DNA of 64,000 bases from an uncultured Gammaproteobacteria bacterium (GTDB lineage: Bacteria > Pseudomonadota > Gammaproteobacteria > Pseudomonadales > Pseudohongiellaceae): contig CAJXUA010000007.1 in NCBI GenBank assembly GCA_913060695.1, positions 62,001 to 126,000 on the forward strand, in the 5' to 3' direction. The notes below the pieces were generated by a model that was not told where the DNA came from, searched no databases, and saw nothing but the letters and a program-made list of their open reading frames with translations. Position 1 is the first letter of the stretch. Each line of letters starts with the position of its first letter. Made by a program: the position numbers and the translations under genes. Positions 1 through 7,718 of this stretch are shown piece after piece.

Positions 1-822
1 AATGCGCAGATATTGTTCCTAGTACTCAACACTTCTTCCGTTACACTGCTGCCCGTGACCATCTTCCTCTACCGCGCGCAGCAAGGCTCACTCGAACCCG
101 CCGCCGTGTTCCTGCCCATCCTCATGGCGACATCTGCCTCTACCCTCGTCGGCTTGATGAGCGTGGCCTGGGTGCAGAAACTCAAACTGCGCGACCCGGT
201 GCTGATGGCCTGGTTCGCCGGTTTTGCCCTTTTCCTCGCCGCGGCGCTAAGCTGGATCGTCTCTCAGCCAGCGGATCTTCTCGCCACCCGCTCGGCCCTG
301 ATCGGCAACCTGCTGCTATTCAGCATCATCGTGCTGTTCCTCGTCTCCGGCGTGCAGCGCAAGCTCGACTGTTACTCGCTGTTCATAGAAGGCGCCAAAG
401 AAGGCTTCACCGTCGCCATCAAGATCATCCCCTTCCTGCTCGCCATGCTCGTCGGCATCGGCGTATTCCGCGCCAGTGGCTGCCTAGACATCATCCTCGA
501 TGGCGTGCGCTGGACCGTCTCTATGCTCGGCTTCAACACCGACTTCGTCGAGGCACTACCGACCGCGTTCATGAAACCACTCAGTGGCAGCGGCGCGCGC
601 GCCATGATGCTAGAGACCATGAACACCTACGGCGTAGACTCCTTCCCCGCCCGCGTTGCCGCCACCTTACAAGGCAGCACCGAGACCACCTTCTACGTGC
701 TAGCCGTATACTTCGGCAGCGTCGGCATCCGCAAGACCCGCCACGCGATCGCCTGCGGCCTGGCCGCCGATTGCGCCGGCATCGTCACCGCCATAGCCGC
801 CTGTTACTGGTTCTTCGCTTGA
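1..822 (+). CDS. SpmA/SpmB-like nucleoside-recognition (Gate) membrane protein, 5' truncated by window edge
   Basis: The frame is open back to base 1 (N-A-Q-I before the first TTG at 13), so the gene starts outside the window and about 273 residues are visible. It is a polytopic inner-membrane protein with hydrophobic segments throughout. The LNTSS stretch near the visible start and the PLSGSGARAMM and LQGSTETTFYVLAVYFGSVG stretches near the end match the fused spore-maturation SpmA/SpmB proteins (Gate domain) found in non-sporulating proteobacteria. Transport of a small solute is the usual guess for the family, but the substrate is unknown. The gene ends with TGA at 820-822, directly against a HigB stump. 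Confidence 0.85.
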   Translation, partial: NAQILFLVLNTSSVTLLPVTIFLYRAQQGSLEPAAVFLPILMATSASTLVGLMSVAWVQKLKLRDPVLMAWFAGFALFLAAALSWIVSQPADLLATRSALIGNLLLFSIIVLFLVSGVQRKLDCYSLFIEGAKEGFTVAIKIIPFLLAMLVGIGVFRASGCLDIILDGVRWTVSMLGFNTDFVEALPTAFMKPLSGSGARAMMLETMNTYGVDSFPARVAATLQGSTETTFYVLAVYFGSVGIRKTRHAIACGLAADCAGIVTAIAACYWFFA

Positions 823-845
823 GTGGGAACGCGAGCTCTATTATT

Positions 846-923
846 GTGAGCGGGAACTGGCGGCTTACTTTCGAATTTCGCGATAGCAATGTGCACATCT
901 TAGATTACGAGGATTATCACTAA
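846..923 (+). pseudogene. higB: HigB/RelE-type toxin remnant (3' end only)
   Basis: In the frame ending TAA at 921-923, the codons read V-SGNWRLTFEF-RDSNVHIL-DYEDYH. This is the conserved C-terminus of HigB ribosome-dependent mRNA interferases (usual form V-NGNWRITFEF...NYEDYH). About 25 of the usual roughly 92 codons remain. Weaker similarity (S-I-I) reaches back to about 837, and the frame then runs into the 3' end of the upstream gene, so at least 65 codons including the start are gone. The stop overlaps the higA start (TAATG), the usual higBA arrangement. The active-site part is largely lost, so no toxin is expected. Confidence 0.8.
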
Positions 924-1216
924 TGGCGATGCACCAACCTCCTCACCCCGGTGAATTTATCTGGGCAACGTACATGGCTCCATATGGCCTAAGCTGCCGA
1001 TTCCTCGCCGAGAAACTTTGCGTTGCCCCTTCGACTCTCAACCGAATATTGAAATTCAAAAGTGGCGTGAGCCCTGAGATGGCAATACGCCTATCAATAT
1101 CATTGGGCCGCAGTCCCAAGAGTTGGCTCGCAATGCAAGGAAACTATGATTTGTGGCAAGTAGAGCAACATTTTGAACAGGGCAAAATTCAGAAGATAGA
1201 ATTGAGCATGGTTTAA
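923..1216 (+). CDS. higA: HigA-family antitoxin, XRE-type HTH (orphan)
   Basis: A 97-residue protein of the usual HigA/VapI size. It opens with the family signature HPGEFI, followed by a helix-turn-helix with L-A-E-K-L and APSTLNRIL around residues 28-45, and has the RLSISLGRSPKSWLAMQ stretch typical of HigA. In intact loci it binds HigB and represses the higBA operator. Here the toxin is a stump and the original promoter region is deleted, so HigA is probably transcribed from the upstream SpmA/B gene or not at all. The ATG at 923 is fixed by the TAATG overlap with the toxin stop. It could still act as a trans antitoxin or an unrelated regulator. Confidence 0.85.
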   Translation: MAMHQPPHPGEFIWATYMAPYGLSCRFLAEKLCVAPSTLNRILKFKSGVSPEMAIRLSISLGRSPKSWLAMQGNYDLWQVEQHFEQGKIQKIELSMV

Positions 1217-1284
1217 ACCCACAGCATGCATATACTGCCTGCTATCTTTCACAACTGACCACTTCAGTTGGCTGAGGAAAAGTG

Positions 1285-1479
1285 ATGAAATTGACGCTCA
1301 TGATTCTAACTCTTCTACTAATCAGCGCCTGCTCGAATCGTGGCATATACGAAGGCCTCCAAGCTAACCAACGCTATGAATGCACGAAACTCCCACCGGT
1401 CCAATATCAGCAATGCATGAAGGACGCCAATAAGTCCTTCGACCAGTATGAGCTCGAGCGCCAAGAGGCAACGCGCTAA
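1285..1479 (+). CDS. small lipoprotein of unknown function
   Basis: A 64-residue precursor with a short charged start, a hydrophobic run of about 12 residues, and the lipobox L-I-S-A-C with Cys near residue 16. A mature lipoprotein of about 48 residues is expected, with two further Cys (ECTKL and QQCMK) that could form a disulfide. ATG at 1285 is preferred over GTG at 1282 because GAGG at 1274-1277 is spaced 7 bases from it. I recognise no family. The SNRGIYEGLQ opening is of the kind seen in many gammaproteobacterial micro-lipoproteins. Confidence 0.7.
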   Translation: MKLTLMILTLLLISACSNRGIYEGLQANQRYECTKLPPVQYQQCMKDANKSFDQYELERQEATR

Positions 1480-1752
1480 CGCCTCTCTCCCTAGCCGATT
1501 ATTCGAACGAGTTATCCCACCCTCGTTTGATCAACAGCTCATCGGGTTGATCCCACATCAAAAGCGGGTATATTAGAGCCCGTTTTGACCACTTTCGCGA
1601 CCCATCACTGTGGCAACCCTCCATCTGCTGTTTTCTTTGCAGGGGGCAACGCCAGCATCCAGACACGGACAGCGATTGCCTCAAGGAGGTCGGCCCCATT
1701 TCTTTGCGCGGCCTGCTTTCACCTAACAAAAACGATAGGAGGCTATATTGTG

Positions 1753-2775
1753 ATGATCGCACTTCCCCGATTGACCGCACCGCTTCTACTGAGCACTTTG
1801 CTATGCGCAAGCACCATAGCGAGCCAAGCTAGCGCGCAGGACTGCGCGGCGCCTGCACTGCCCGATATTAGCGCTGTACCGATCCTCCACCTCAATCCAA
1901 GCGACCCAAGCCAATCCACTGTCGGTCGGCTGAAATTTAGGGGCGCCATCCATCTGCAACACTATGCCCCCAAGTTTGGTGCTTACTCTGGTCTGCACAT
2001 CTCCCGCGATGGCCAGACACTCACCGCTGTAGGCGATGGTGACTGGGTGCAAGCGACTCTCGACTATAATGCCGCGGGAGACTTAGGCGGATTTGAAGTG
2101 AACTGCGTAGGCGTGCTCAAGGACGAACTCGGTGAGGAATTCGAATGGTGGGAAGACCGCGATGCCGAGTCCCTCAGCTTCAACGGCGAAGAATTCTTGG
2201 TAGGCTTTGAGAGTAATCTGCGGGTGCTTGCTTATAAAGAAATTGGTGGCGCAGCTCGCAACATTCCCTTACCACAAGAGTTTGAAGACGGCGTGCCCAC
2301 CGGCGCCGGTTACTCCTCCATCGAGTCGAGTAGTCCGGACAACTACATCACCATAACCGAGAATGCTCGCAACGAAGAAGAACAGATCAAGAGCTATGTG
2401 CATCAGCCTGCGGGCAGTGGAACTTTCTAGCTGCAGTTGGAAGGCGAGGAGTTCCACCTCCCCGTGGGCCTAACGACGATGCCAGATGGTAATTTACTTT
2501 TAGCAGAGCTCGCCGTACACACAGACGAGGAGGGCGTGCGCGCCTATCGACGCCTGCGTATCTCAATCATCGACAGGGCGACCGTAGTGCCGGGGGCTGT
2601 CGTTGAGCCCACGACGATTACCGAGATCGATCCCCCGCTAATTTATGAGAAGTACGAAAGCATCGAGGCACGCCTAGGGCCGAATGGCGAAACACTTATC
2701 TACATCATGGCCGACGACGGCAAGATGCGCGCGGAAAACACGATGGTGAGAATGTTTGAATTGATTGAATTGTAA
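1753..2775 (+). pseudogene. secreted esterase-like phytase (PF13449-type) protein, interrupted by an amber codon
   Basis: One continuous frame of 341 codons with an in-frame TAG at 2428-2430. The N-terminal part has a Sec signal peptide (cleavage near A-S-A-Q). It carries the beta-propeller motifs of the esterase-like-activity-of-phytase family: SGLHISRDGQTLTAVGDGDW, then DAESLSF and GYSSIESS. The part after the stop has LPVGLTTMPDGNLLLAE and YIMADDG, which align with the family's later blades. No frameshift is needed; one C-to-T change from CAG would create the TAG. AGGAGG at 1737-1742 supports a start at ATG 1753 or GTG 1750. TAG is a normal stop in neighbouring genes, so readthrough is unlikely. 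An internal ATG at 2437 could start only a useless half propeller. Confidence 0.75.
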
Positions 2776-2783
2776 ACACAAAT

Positions 2784-2802
2784 ATCAAAGGGGTCAGAGT
2801 AA
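2784..2802 (+). repeat. GGGGTCAGAGTAA repeat, single copy
   Basis: The bases ATCAAAGGGGTCAGAGTAA lie 9 bases after the phytase-like gene. The reverse complement of the same core occurs twice in tandem at 17436-17489. In both places a truncated gene tail begins immediately next to the repeat. From memory, GGGGTCAGAGTA-type motifs are widespread in environmental gammaproteobacteria and are associated with REP-type transposases; no such transposase is visible here. Confidence 0.7.
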
Positions 2803-2964
2803 CTTGCTATCAATAAAGAGTATGACGAAGGCCCGATTGTCGCGCAGCAGATAGTAAGTGTTGAAGACGGTGAGACTGTCGCGACTCTCAAGACGAAGGT
2901 ACAAGCAATTGAAGGCCCACTCTATGTGGAGGCCATCAGATCATTGGCGGAAAAATATGCATAG
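2803..2964 (+). pseudogene. PurN-like formyltransferase C-terminal fragment
   Basis: Reading from 2803 the frame gives about 53 codons ending TAG at 2962-2964, containing EYDEGPIVAQQ, a V-x-V, L-K-T-K-V-Q and EGPLYVEAI. This is the C-terminal pattern of glycinamide-ribonucleotide-formyltransferase-like proteins (x-Y-D-x-G-x-x-x-A-Q, then x-R-V-x-x-x-E-x-x-L-Y). The frame is closed upstream by the TAA inside the repeat at 2800-2802. All of the N-terminal folate and substrate site is missing, so it cannot be functional. The ATG of the following gene lies inside this fragment, at 2957. Confidence 0.7.
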
Positions 2965-3784
2965 ATCAAAACTACTCCTGCGCGTAATCTCTTGTGGCCT
3001 TTTGTTAAGCACTCTCCCCTCCCTAGCGGCAGCGCAGGACAAACCAACGCTGATGGTTCTAGCCTCAGCACACTTCAATAACCCCGGACGTGACACGATT
3101 AACATAGACGTCGATGACGTAATGACCGAGAAGAGGCAAGCCGAGATAGAGAGCGTAGTCGAGCAGTTGATGGCGTTTAGGCCAACCCATATCGCCGTTG
3201 AAGTGAGTGAAGCGCGACAAGCGGGCCTAGATCAGAGATACGAAGACTACCGCGCGGGGCGATACGAACTGAGCCGCGGCGAAGACGATCAACTGGGTCT
3301 TCGACTAGCGGCCAAGCTAGGTCATGACCGAGTCTATGGAGTGGACTGGAATGGCAATCCACCCGGCGACATAGAGGCCGACTACGATTGGGTGAGCTAC
3401 GCTCAGTCGAACGGTCACGAAGAGGAACTGGCCTCTATCACGGACCCAGAACGAACGAGTAGTTTCTATGTGGAACTAAAAGAACAAAGCATCGGCACCT
3501 GGTTGAAACAGCTCAATCACCCCGATGCATTGCAAGCGTCGCACCAAACCTATTTCGACATCGCGATGATTGGGGACGGAGAGCAATTGCTAGGCGCGAA
3601 TTGGGTCGGCACGTGGTATGCCCGAAATCTCAAGATATTCTCGCGCCTCGTCAAAATGGCGCAGCACCCAGAGGACCGCGTATTAATCATCTACGGTCAG
3701 GGACATGCCTATCTGCTGCAACAGTTCGCGCGGGAGTCTGGCGCTTTTGAGTTGGAGAGTGTACCGGACTACTTGCTCGATTAG
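2957..3784 (+). CDS. secreted DUF5694-family protein
   Basis: A 275-residue protein with a Sec signal peptide (hydrophobic run to about residue 24, cleavage near S-L-A-A-A-Q). The mature start PTLMVLASAHFNNPGRD followed by VDDVMTEKRQAEIE and FRPTHIAVE matches DUF5694, a family related to the TraB/PrgY-like fold, in which His and Glu residues suggest a hydrolase. A second conserved region, YGQGHAYLLQQF, is near the end. The start at ATG 2957 is chosen because the signal peptide follows it; only a weak GGCGG is upstream. The start lies inside the formyltransferase fragment, so its native 5' region may have been replaced. Substrate unknown. Confidence 0.8.
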   Translation: MHRSKLLLRVISCGLLLSTLPSLAAAQDKPTLMVLASAHFNNPGRDTINIDVDDVMTEKRQAEIESVVEQLMAFRPTHIAVEVSEARQAGLDQRYEDYRAGRYELSRGEDDQLGLRLAAKLGHDRVYGVDWNGNPPGDIEADYDWVSYAQSNGHEEELASITDPERTSSFYVELKEQSIGTWLKQLNHPDALQASHQTYFDIAMIGDGEQLLGANWVGTWYARNLKIFSRLVKMAQHPEDRVLIIYGQGHAYLLQQFARESGAFELESVPDYLLD

Positions 3785-3812
3785 TTTTTCAAAAAACCAC
3801 AAAGAGCTTCAT

Positions 3813-4253
3813 ATGCAGATTCGCGAAGTACTCCCTAATGAACTAGACCAAATCTTAGATCTACTGGACCATTTCGATCGCCCTAGGTCACCAAGACCAG
3901 ACAGCTGCGAGCTCCAACAAATACTGCTCAAAATACAAGCGAGTAAGGGCACGATACTGGCTGCCTTCTTAGACGCCCAAGCCATTGGAACCTGCACCAT
4001 CAACGTATGCCCAAATCTGAGCTGGGCCGGCAGGCCTTACGCCATTATCGAGAACGTCATGGTAGCCCCAGCAAATCGAGGCAATGGCGTGGGCACCGCG
4101 CTTCTGAAATTCGCACAGCAATATGCGCAAGACCTAGGCTGCTACAAGATTGCGCTGATGACTGGGTCAAAGAGAGCCAGCACTCTTGAGTTTTATGAGA
4201 AGGCGGGCTTTACTGGAAACAAAACTGGATTTCAACGCAGGTTTGGCGCATAG
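3813..4253 (+). CDS. GNAT family N-acetyltransferase
   Basis: A 146-residue single-domain GNAT. The acetyl-CoA-binding motif A is clear: ENVMVAPANRGNGVGTALL (about residues 80-98, R-G-N-G-V-G), followed by motif B YEKAGF near residue 133. Beta strand and helix order fits a small-molecule or aminoacyl acetyltransferase. Start at ATG 3813 gives a compact GNAT; the frame is open further upstream, overlapping the previous gene, but that part is not GNAT-like. It lies 28 bases behind the DUF5694 gene and may be cotranscribed. Substrate cannot be inferred. Confidence 0.85.
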   Translation: MQIREVLPNELDQILDLLDHFDRPRSPRPDSCELQQILLKIQASKGTILAAFLDAQAIGTCTINVCPNLSWAGRPYAIIENVMVAPANRGNGVGTALLKFAQQYAQDLGCYKIALMTGSKRASTLEFYEKAGFTGNKTGFQRRFGA

Positions 4254-4310
4254 CCGAACTAGTAAAACCGAGCCATCAATTAGCCCCAAGAAACTCGGAA
4301 GGAGACGAGA

Positions 4311-4871
4311 GTGAGAACCCAATACTACACCGCGACCAGCCTAGACGGTTTCATCGCCACAGAAGACGATTCACTCGAATGGCTTTTCCCACTTGGAGAT
4401 ATGGAGCACTCCAGCTACCCACAATTCATAGAGAACGTGGGAGCCCTTGCGATGGGTTCGAGTACTTACGAGTGGATGATGCGCAACTCCGAGGCTGTCA
4501 TCGAGAGCGTTGGCTCACCGTGGCCCTACACACAAGCTACATGGGTATTCACAAGTCGCGACCTGCCGGTCATCGAGGGTGCCGATGTGCGTTTCGTGAA
4601 GGGTGACGTGCGGCCGGTCCATGCAGCTATGCGCGAGGCTGCGGCGGGCAAGAACCTCTGGATCGTCGGAGGTGGCGATCTCGTGGGCCAGTTCTACGAC
4701 TCGGGCCTACTTGACGAGATGATTGTACAAGTCGGCTCTGTCACTCTCGGCAAGGGCAAGCCTCTGTTGCCACGCCGAGTACTCAATCCGATTTTGAAGC
4801 TAACCGCTGTGCAGCAGATGGGCAGTACCATGGTCGAGCTGCGCTACGATGTCGAAAAGGGTGAAAAATAA
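4311..4871 (+). CDS. RibD C-terminal/dihydrofolate reductase-like protein
   Basis: 186 residues, with the RibD-C (DHFR-like) signatures TATSLDGFIA at the start, MGSSTYEWM near residue 50, TWVFTSRDLP near 83, and WIVGGGDLVGQFYDSGLLDE near 120. These bind NADPH in the fold. Such stand-alone YyaP/YwjB-type proteins usually lack a known riboflavin role. The GTG start at 4311 follows GGAAGGAGA, a strong ribosome-binding site about 7 bases away. It probably starts a small group with the DUF1801 gene 59 bases downstream. Confidence 0.85.
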   Translation: MRTQYYTATSLDGFIATEDDSLEWLFPLGDMEHSSYPQFIENVGALAMGSSTYEWMMRNSEAVIESVGSPWPYTQATWVFTSRDLPVIEGADVRFVKGDVRPVHAAMREAAAGKNLWIVGGGDLVGQFYDSGLLDEMIVQVGSVTLGKGKPLLPRRVLNPILKLTAVQQMGSTMVELRYDVEKGEK

Positions 4872-4930
4872 GCGCAGCACAGCTTACTGCGAAAATTTAA
4901 TACGACGCTGACTGTTGGGAGAATTTAGAG

Positions 4931-5341
4931 ATGAGCACTATAAAGACACAAGAGAACGACGCCAGCATCGAAGACTTCATCAACACCCTAGACGATCCGC
5001 GCAGGCAGCAAGATTGTCGCACTCTGGTCGACTTGTTCACCCGCGCCAGCAAGCAAACCCCGCGCATGTGGGGCACTAGCATAGTGGGCTTCGGCAAGCA
5101 CCATTATCAGTATGCTAACGGCAAACCGGGTGAAATCTGCAAGGTCGGTTTTGCTCCCCGCGCTAAGTCTTTCGCTTTTTATCTGGCCGATTTTCCCGAT
5201 CGCGCCGCTCTGCTAGAGAGCATAGGCAAACACAAATTCAGTGGCGGCTGCCTACACATAGGCAAGCTCGACGCGGTGGATCTCAAGACCCTAGAGACAG
5301 TTGTACGCAAGGCCTACCAGCATGAAGGGGCTAGCTGCTAG
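4931..5341 (+). CDS. DUF1801 domain protein
   Basis: 136 residues with the DUF1801 pattern: an N-terminal helix (IEDFINTLDDPRRQQDCRTLVDLF), then PRMWGTSIVGFG and a Y-x-Y, then VGFAPRAKSFAFYL and the C-terminal GGCLHIGKLDAVDL. The family is common, small and cytoplasmic, with no established reaction. ATG at 4931 follows GGGAGAATT. It lies downstream of the RibD-C gene in the same direction. Confidence 0.85.
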   Translation: MSTIKTQENDASIEDFINTLDDPRRQQDCRTLVDLFTRASKQTPRMWGTSIVGFGKHHYQYANGKPGEICKVGFAPRAKSFAFYLADFPDRAALLESIGKHKFSGGCLHIGKLDAVDLKTLETVVRKAYQHEGASC

Positions 5342-5528
5342 GGCAGCACACTCATCCAAACTAAGCAATTGATCGCTGCCTTCTTACAAGCAATGCGCGC
5401 CTAGATAGCAAAAGAGTTTTTACGAAAAACGAGAATGGGTTAGCAGAATTGCAACTACAGGAGTGCTTAACTCCCAAGCTCTCGCAGGAGAGCAGTAAGC
5501 AATTCTTCCAAGGAACTGGAGTACCCAA

Positions 5529-5867
5529 ATGCAGAATCTATTTTTCGCCGTCCTTTTCGGCTTTGTGGTCTGGGTAGTAGCGGCAGGCCAAACCTCGGCC
5601 CCACCTAAAGCGCAAATTCCCGCACCTCCCCAAATCATTAGTGCACCTACAAGCTCCCCACCCTCTCCACCTGCAACTACAAGCTCCTCTGTTTTTTACA
5701 AACCGTTACTTAGCAATTTTAGTTGCGATGAGCGCCTATACTGCAGTCAAATGAACTCTCTCGCTGAGGCGGAGTTCTTCACAAGGAATTGCCCCAACAC
5801 CCGAATGGATGGCGATAAAGACGGCGAGCCTTGCGAGAATGACACGAGACTTAGACCTAGGCGCTGA
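5529..5867 (+). CDS. membrane-anchored or secreted Excalibur-domain protein
   Basis: 112 residues. The N-terminal hydrophobic segment (residues 4-21) is a signal peptide or anchor, followed by a Pro/Ser/Thr-rich linker (about 24-55). The C-terminal Excalibur domain has F-S-C-D, YCSQM, EAEFFTRNCP and DGDKDGEPCE, with the conserved Cys pair positions and the DxDxDGxxCE calcium-binding-like loop. The family is extracellular and often linked to nuclease or stress proteins. ATG 5529 is preceded by CTGGAG. It appears monocistronic, with 30 bases before the next ATG. Confidence 0.85.
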   Translation: MQNLFFAVLFGFVVWVVAAGQTSAPPKAQIPAPPQIISAPTSSPPSPPATTSSSVFYKPLLSNFSCDERLYCSQMNSLAEAEFFTRNCPNTRMDGDKDGEPCENDTRLRPRR

Positions 5868-5897
5868 TATGCAACGCACTATACAAAAGAGGAGAAC

Positions 5898-6335
5898 ATG
5901 GGCATTCAAGAAGCCGATGCACAGCATTATAAAGAATTGATCGAGATCTGGCAGGCCTCTGTTCAGGCCACCCATGATTTTCTCGCAGATGGTGAGATAG
6001 CCAAGCTAAGGCCACTAATTCTGGAGCACTATTTCGATGCGGTAAAACTCCATTATTTTGCAATCGATGATGGCAAGATCGTTGGTTTTATTGGTGTTGC
6101 GGACGCGAATATCGAGATGCTTTTCGTAGCGCCGGAATTCATCGGCCAAGGGATTGGGCGCGCTCTATGCGAATTCGCTTTAACCCGTCTCGGCGCAAAA
6201 AGAGTTGATGTAAACGAGCAGAATCCCAATGCGATTCGTTTCTACAAAAACATGGGGTTTGAGGAAGTTGGCAGATCGGACCTAGATGGCCAAGGCAACC
6301 CCTACCCACTGATCCATATGGCCTTGGTCAACTAG
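5898..6335 (+). CDS. GNAT acetyltransferase, YjaB-like
   Basis: 145 residues. W-Q-A-S-V-Q-A-T-H-D-F-L near residue 18 is characteristic of YjaB-type GNATs, followed by FIGVADANIEMLFVAPEFIG and the acetyl-CoA loop Q-G-I-G-R-A. The C-terminus has VNEQNPNAIRFYKNMGFEE, the usual motif B. ATG 5898 follows AGAGGAGAAC, a good ribosome-binding site. It converges on the histidine kinase gene, whose stop is 12 bases away. Confidence 0.85.
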   Translation: MGIQEADAQHYKELIEIWQASVQATHDFLADGEIAKLRPLILEHYFDAVKLHYFAIDDGKIVGFIGVADANIEMLFVAPEFIGQGIGRALCEFALTRLGAKRVDVNEQNPNAIRFYKNMGFEEVGRSDLDGQGNPYPLIHMALVN

Positions 6336-6347
6336 CGCCATGCCTAC

Positions 6348-7718
6348 TTATAGGAATAAGAGCTGAAAGCAGCTGCCCTTGCCTTCATCGCTCTGCGCGG
6401 ACAAGTTTGCGTTATTTAGGCGTGCTAACTGACGCGACAAACTTAAGCCCACACCCGTGCCCGTTTCCTTGGTCGTAAAGAAGGGGGTGAAAATATCATC
6501 TAGAAACGACTTACTGATGCCGCAGCCATTGTCCTTAACTTGAATAATCACTTTGCCATGGGCTAGGCGAGACGCCAGAAGCTCAATCTTTGCTCCCACC
6601 ACCTCACAGACTGCGTCGCTAGCATTGTTTAGAAGGTTTAGTAGAATTTGTTCCAATAGATTGATGTCGGCCATAACACTCAAAGACTCGGGGACAACTT
6701 TACACTCAAGCTCTATGCCCGCCGCACTCATACGCTCTTCTAGCAGAGTGCTCATATGCTTAAATAGGCTGCTAACTGGTATCTGGGTGAGTACCGGTCT
6801 GGGAAGATTGCTCAAGGAACGATAGGCCTGCACAAATCGCAGCAGACCCTGGCTGCGAGAGGCGATTGTCCCGATCCCCTGAACGATATCCTTATATTGC
6901 TCAGTGTCCGCAGCAATTCCTGTTTCTGTAGCTTCCTTCTCGTTAAATACATCTTCGAGGTGATTACTAAGTGACACGATCGGCGTCATCGAATTCATGA
7001 TCTCGTGGGTCATCACCTTGATCAGCTTCTGCCAACTCTCGATCTCCTTCTCGTCTAATGCCGATTGAATATTCTGCATCGAAACGAGTTTCTGATACTT
7101 GCCCATTAGGCGAAACTCGGTAGCGGTGAGTATCAACTGAAGATTGTCATTGCCTATGCTCACTTTCAGCACGCGGCTCTCCCCCGCCTTAATATCGCGC
7201 AACGCTTGAGCCAACTCTGGGCTTAATGCGTCTACTTTCTTAAGAGTGCTGATATAACGGTTCTTTAGAATGTCTTTGGTCGCTTGATTGATAATCTCGA
7301 CCTTGCCTTTCTCGTCGAAACACAGCAAAGCGGTTTCTACGTGTTCGACCACCAGATGCAGATATTCATGTTGGGCAGAGCGATCGGCCTTCAGCTTGCG
7401 ATACTTCTCTAACAATGTGCGTTGGGCACTGACAAACTGCTGAGCGGAGTCCTCGACATTGGAGTGGGAGGTAGTGCTCGAGAAATCGTTGTGGGAGATA
7501 TTGTTAATAAACTGCGTGAAGTTCTCGTTGCTCCTCTCCGTCATGCGCATCAGATTGAAAGTAATAAAGCCGATAATAACCACGCAAAGAATCGGAGTAC
7601 CCACCCACTGCGTGTTGAGCACGCTATAACAGAACACGAATACGACCAGCAGCAACGAAGCGATCGAGAAGATCGCCTTCCCGCGGTGCCCCTTGAGGCT
7701 ACTGATCAGAGAGTTCAT
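6348..7718 (-). CDS. NtrY/NtrB-type sensor histidine kinase
   Basis: 456 residues. Two N-terminal membrane segments (about 14-32 and 37-55) with almost no periplasmic loop suggest intramembrane or cytoplasmic sensing. A PAS-like region follows (about 120-225), then the phosphoacceptor box THEIMNSMTPI and a HATPase domain with N box LLNNASDAV, G1 DNGCGIS, F box FTPFFTTKE and G2 G-T-G-V-G-L-S. The start overlaps the upstream response-regulator gene by 20 bases, so the two are translationally linked and form a cognate pair. Given the ABC operon next door, envelope or export stress is a reasonable guess for the signal, but nothing in the sequence fixes it. Confidence 0.9.
   Translation of the reverse strand: MNSLISSLKGHRGKAIFSIASLLLVVFVFCYSVLNTQWVGTPILCVVIIGFITFNLMRMTERSNENFTQFINNISHNDFSSTTSHSNVEDSAQQFVSAQRTLLEKYRKLKADRSAQHEYLHLVVEHVETALLCFDEKGKVEIINQATKDILKNRYISTLKKVDALSPELAQALRDIKAGESRVLKVSIGNDNLQLILTATEFRLMGKYQKLVSMQNIQSALDEKEIESWQKLIKVMTHEIMNSMTPIVSLSNHLEDVFNEKEATETGIAADTEQYKDIVQGIGTIASRSQGLLRFVQAYRSLSNLPRPVLTQIPVSSLFKHMSTLLEERMSAAGIELECKVVPESLSVMADINLLEQILLNLLNNASDAVCEVVGAKIELLASRLAHGKVIIQVKDNGCGISKSFLDDIFTPFFTTKETGTGVGLSLSRQLARLNNANLSAQSDEGKGSCFQLLFL

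Noticed and set aside
1499-1810. Minus-strand frame ending in a plausible-looking tail (W-D-Q-P-D-E-L-L-I-K-R-G-W-D)
   Set aside because: The tail looks protein-like and could be another gene remnant, but I could not match it to a family, and the upstream part overlaps the phytase-like gene start.
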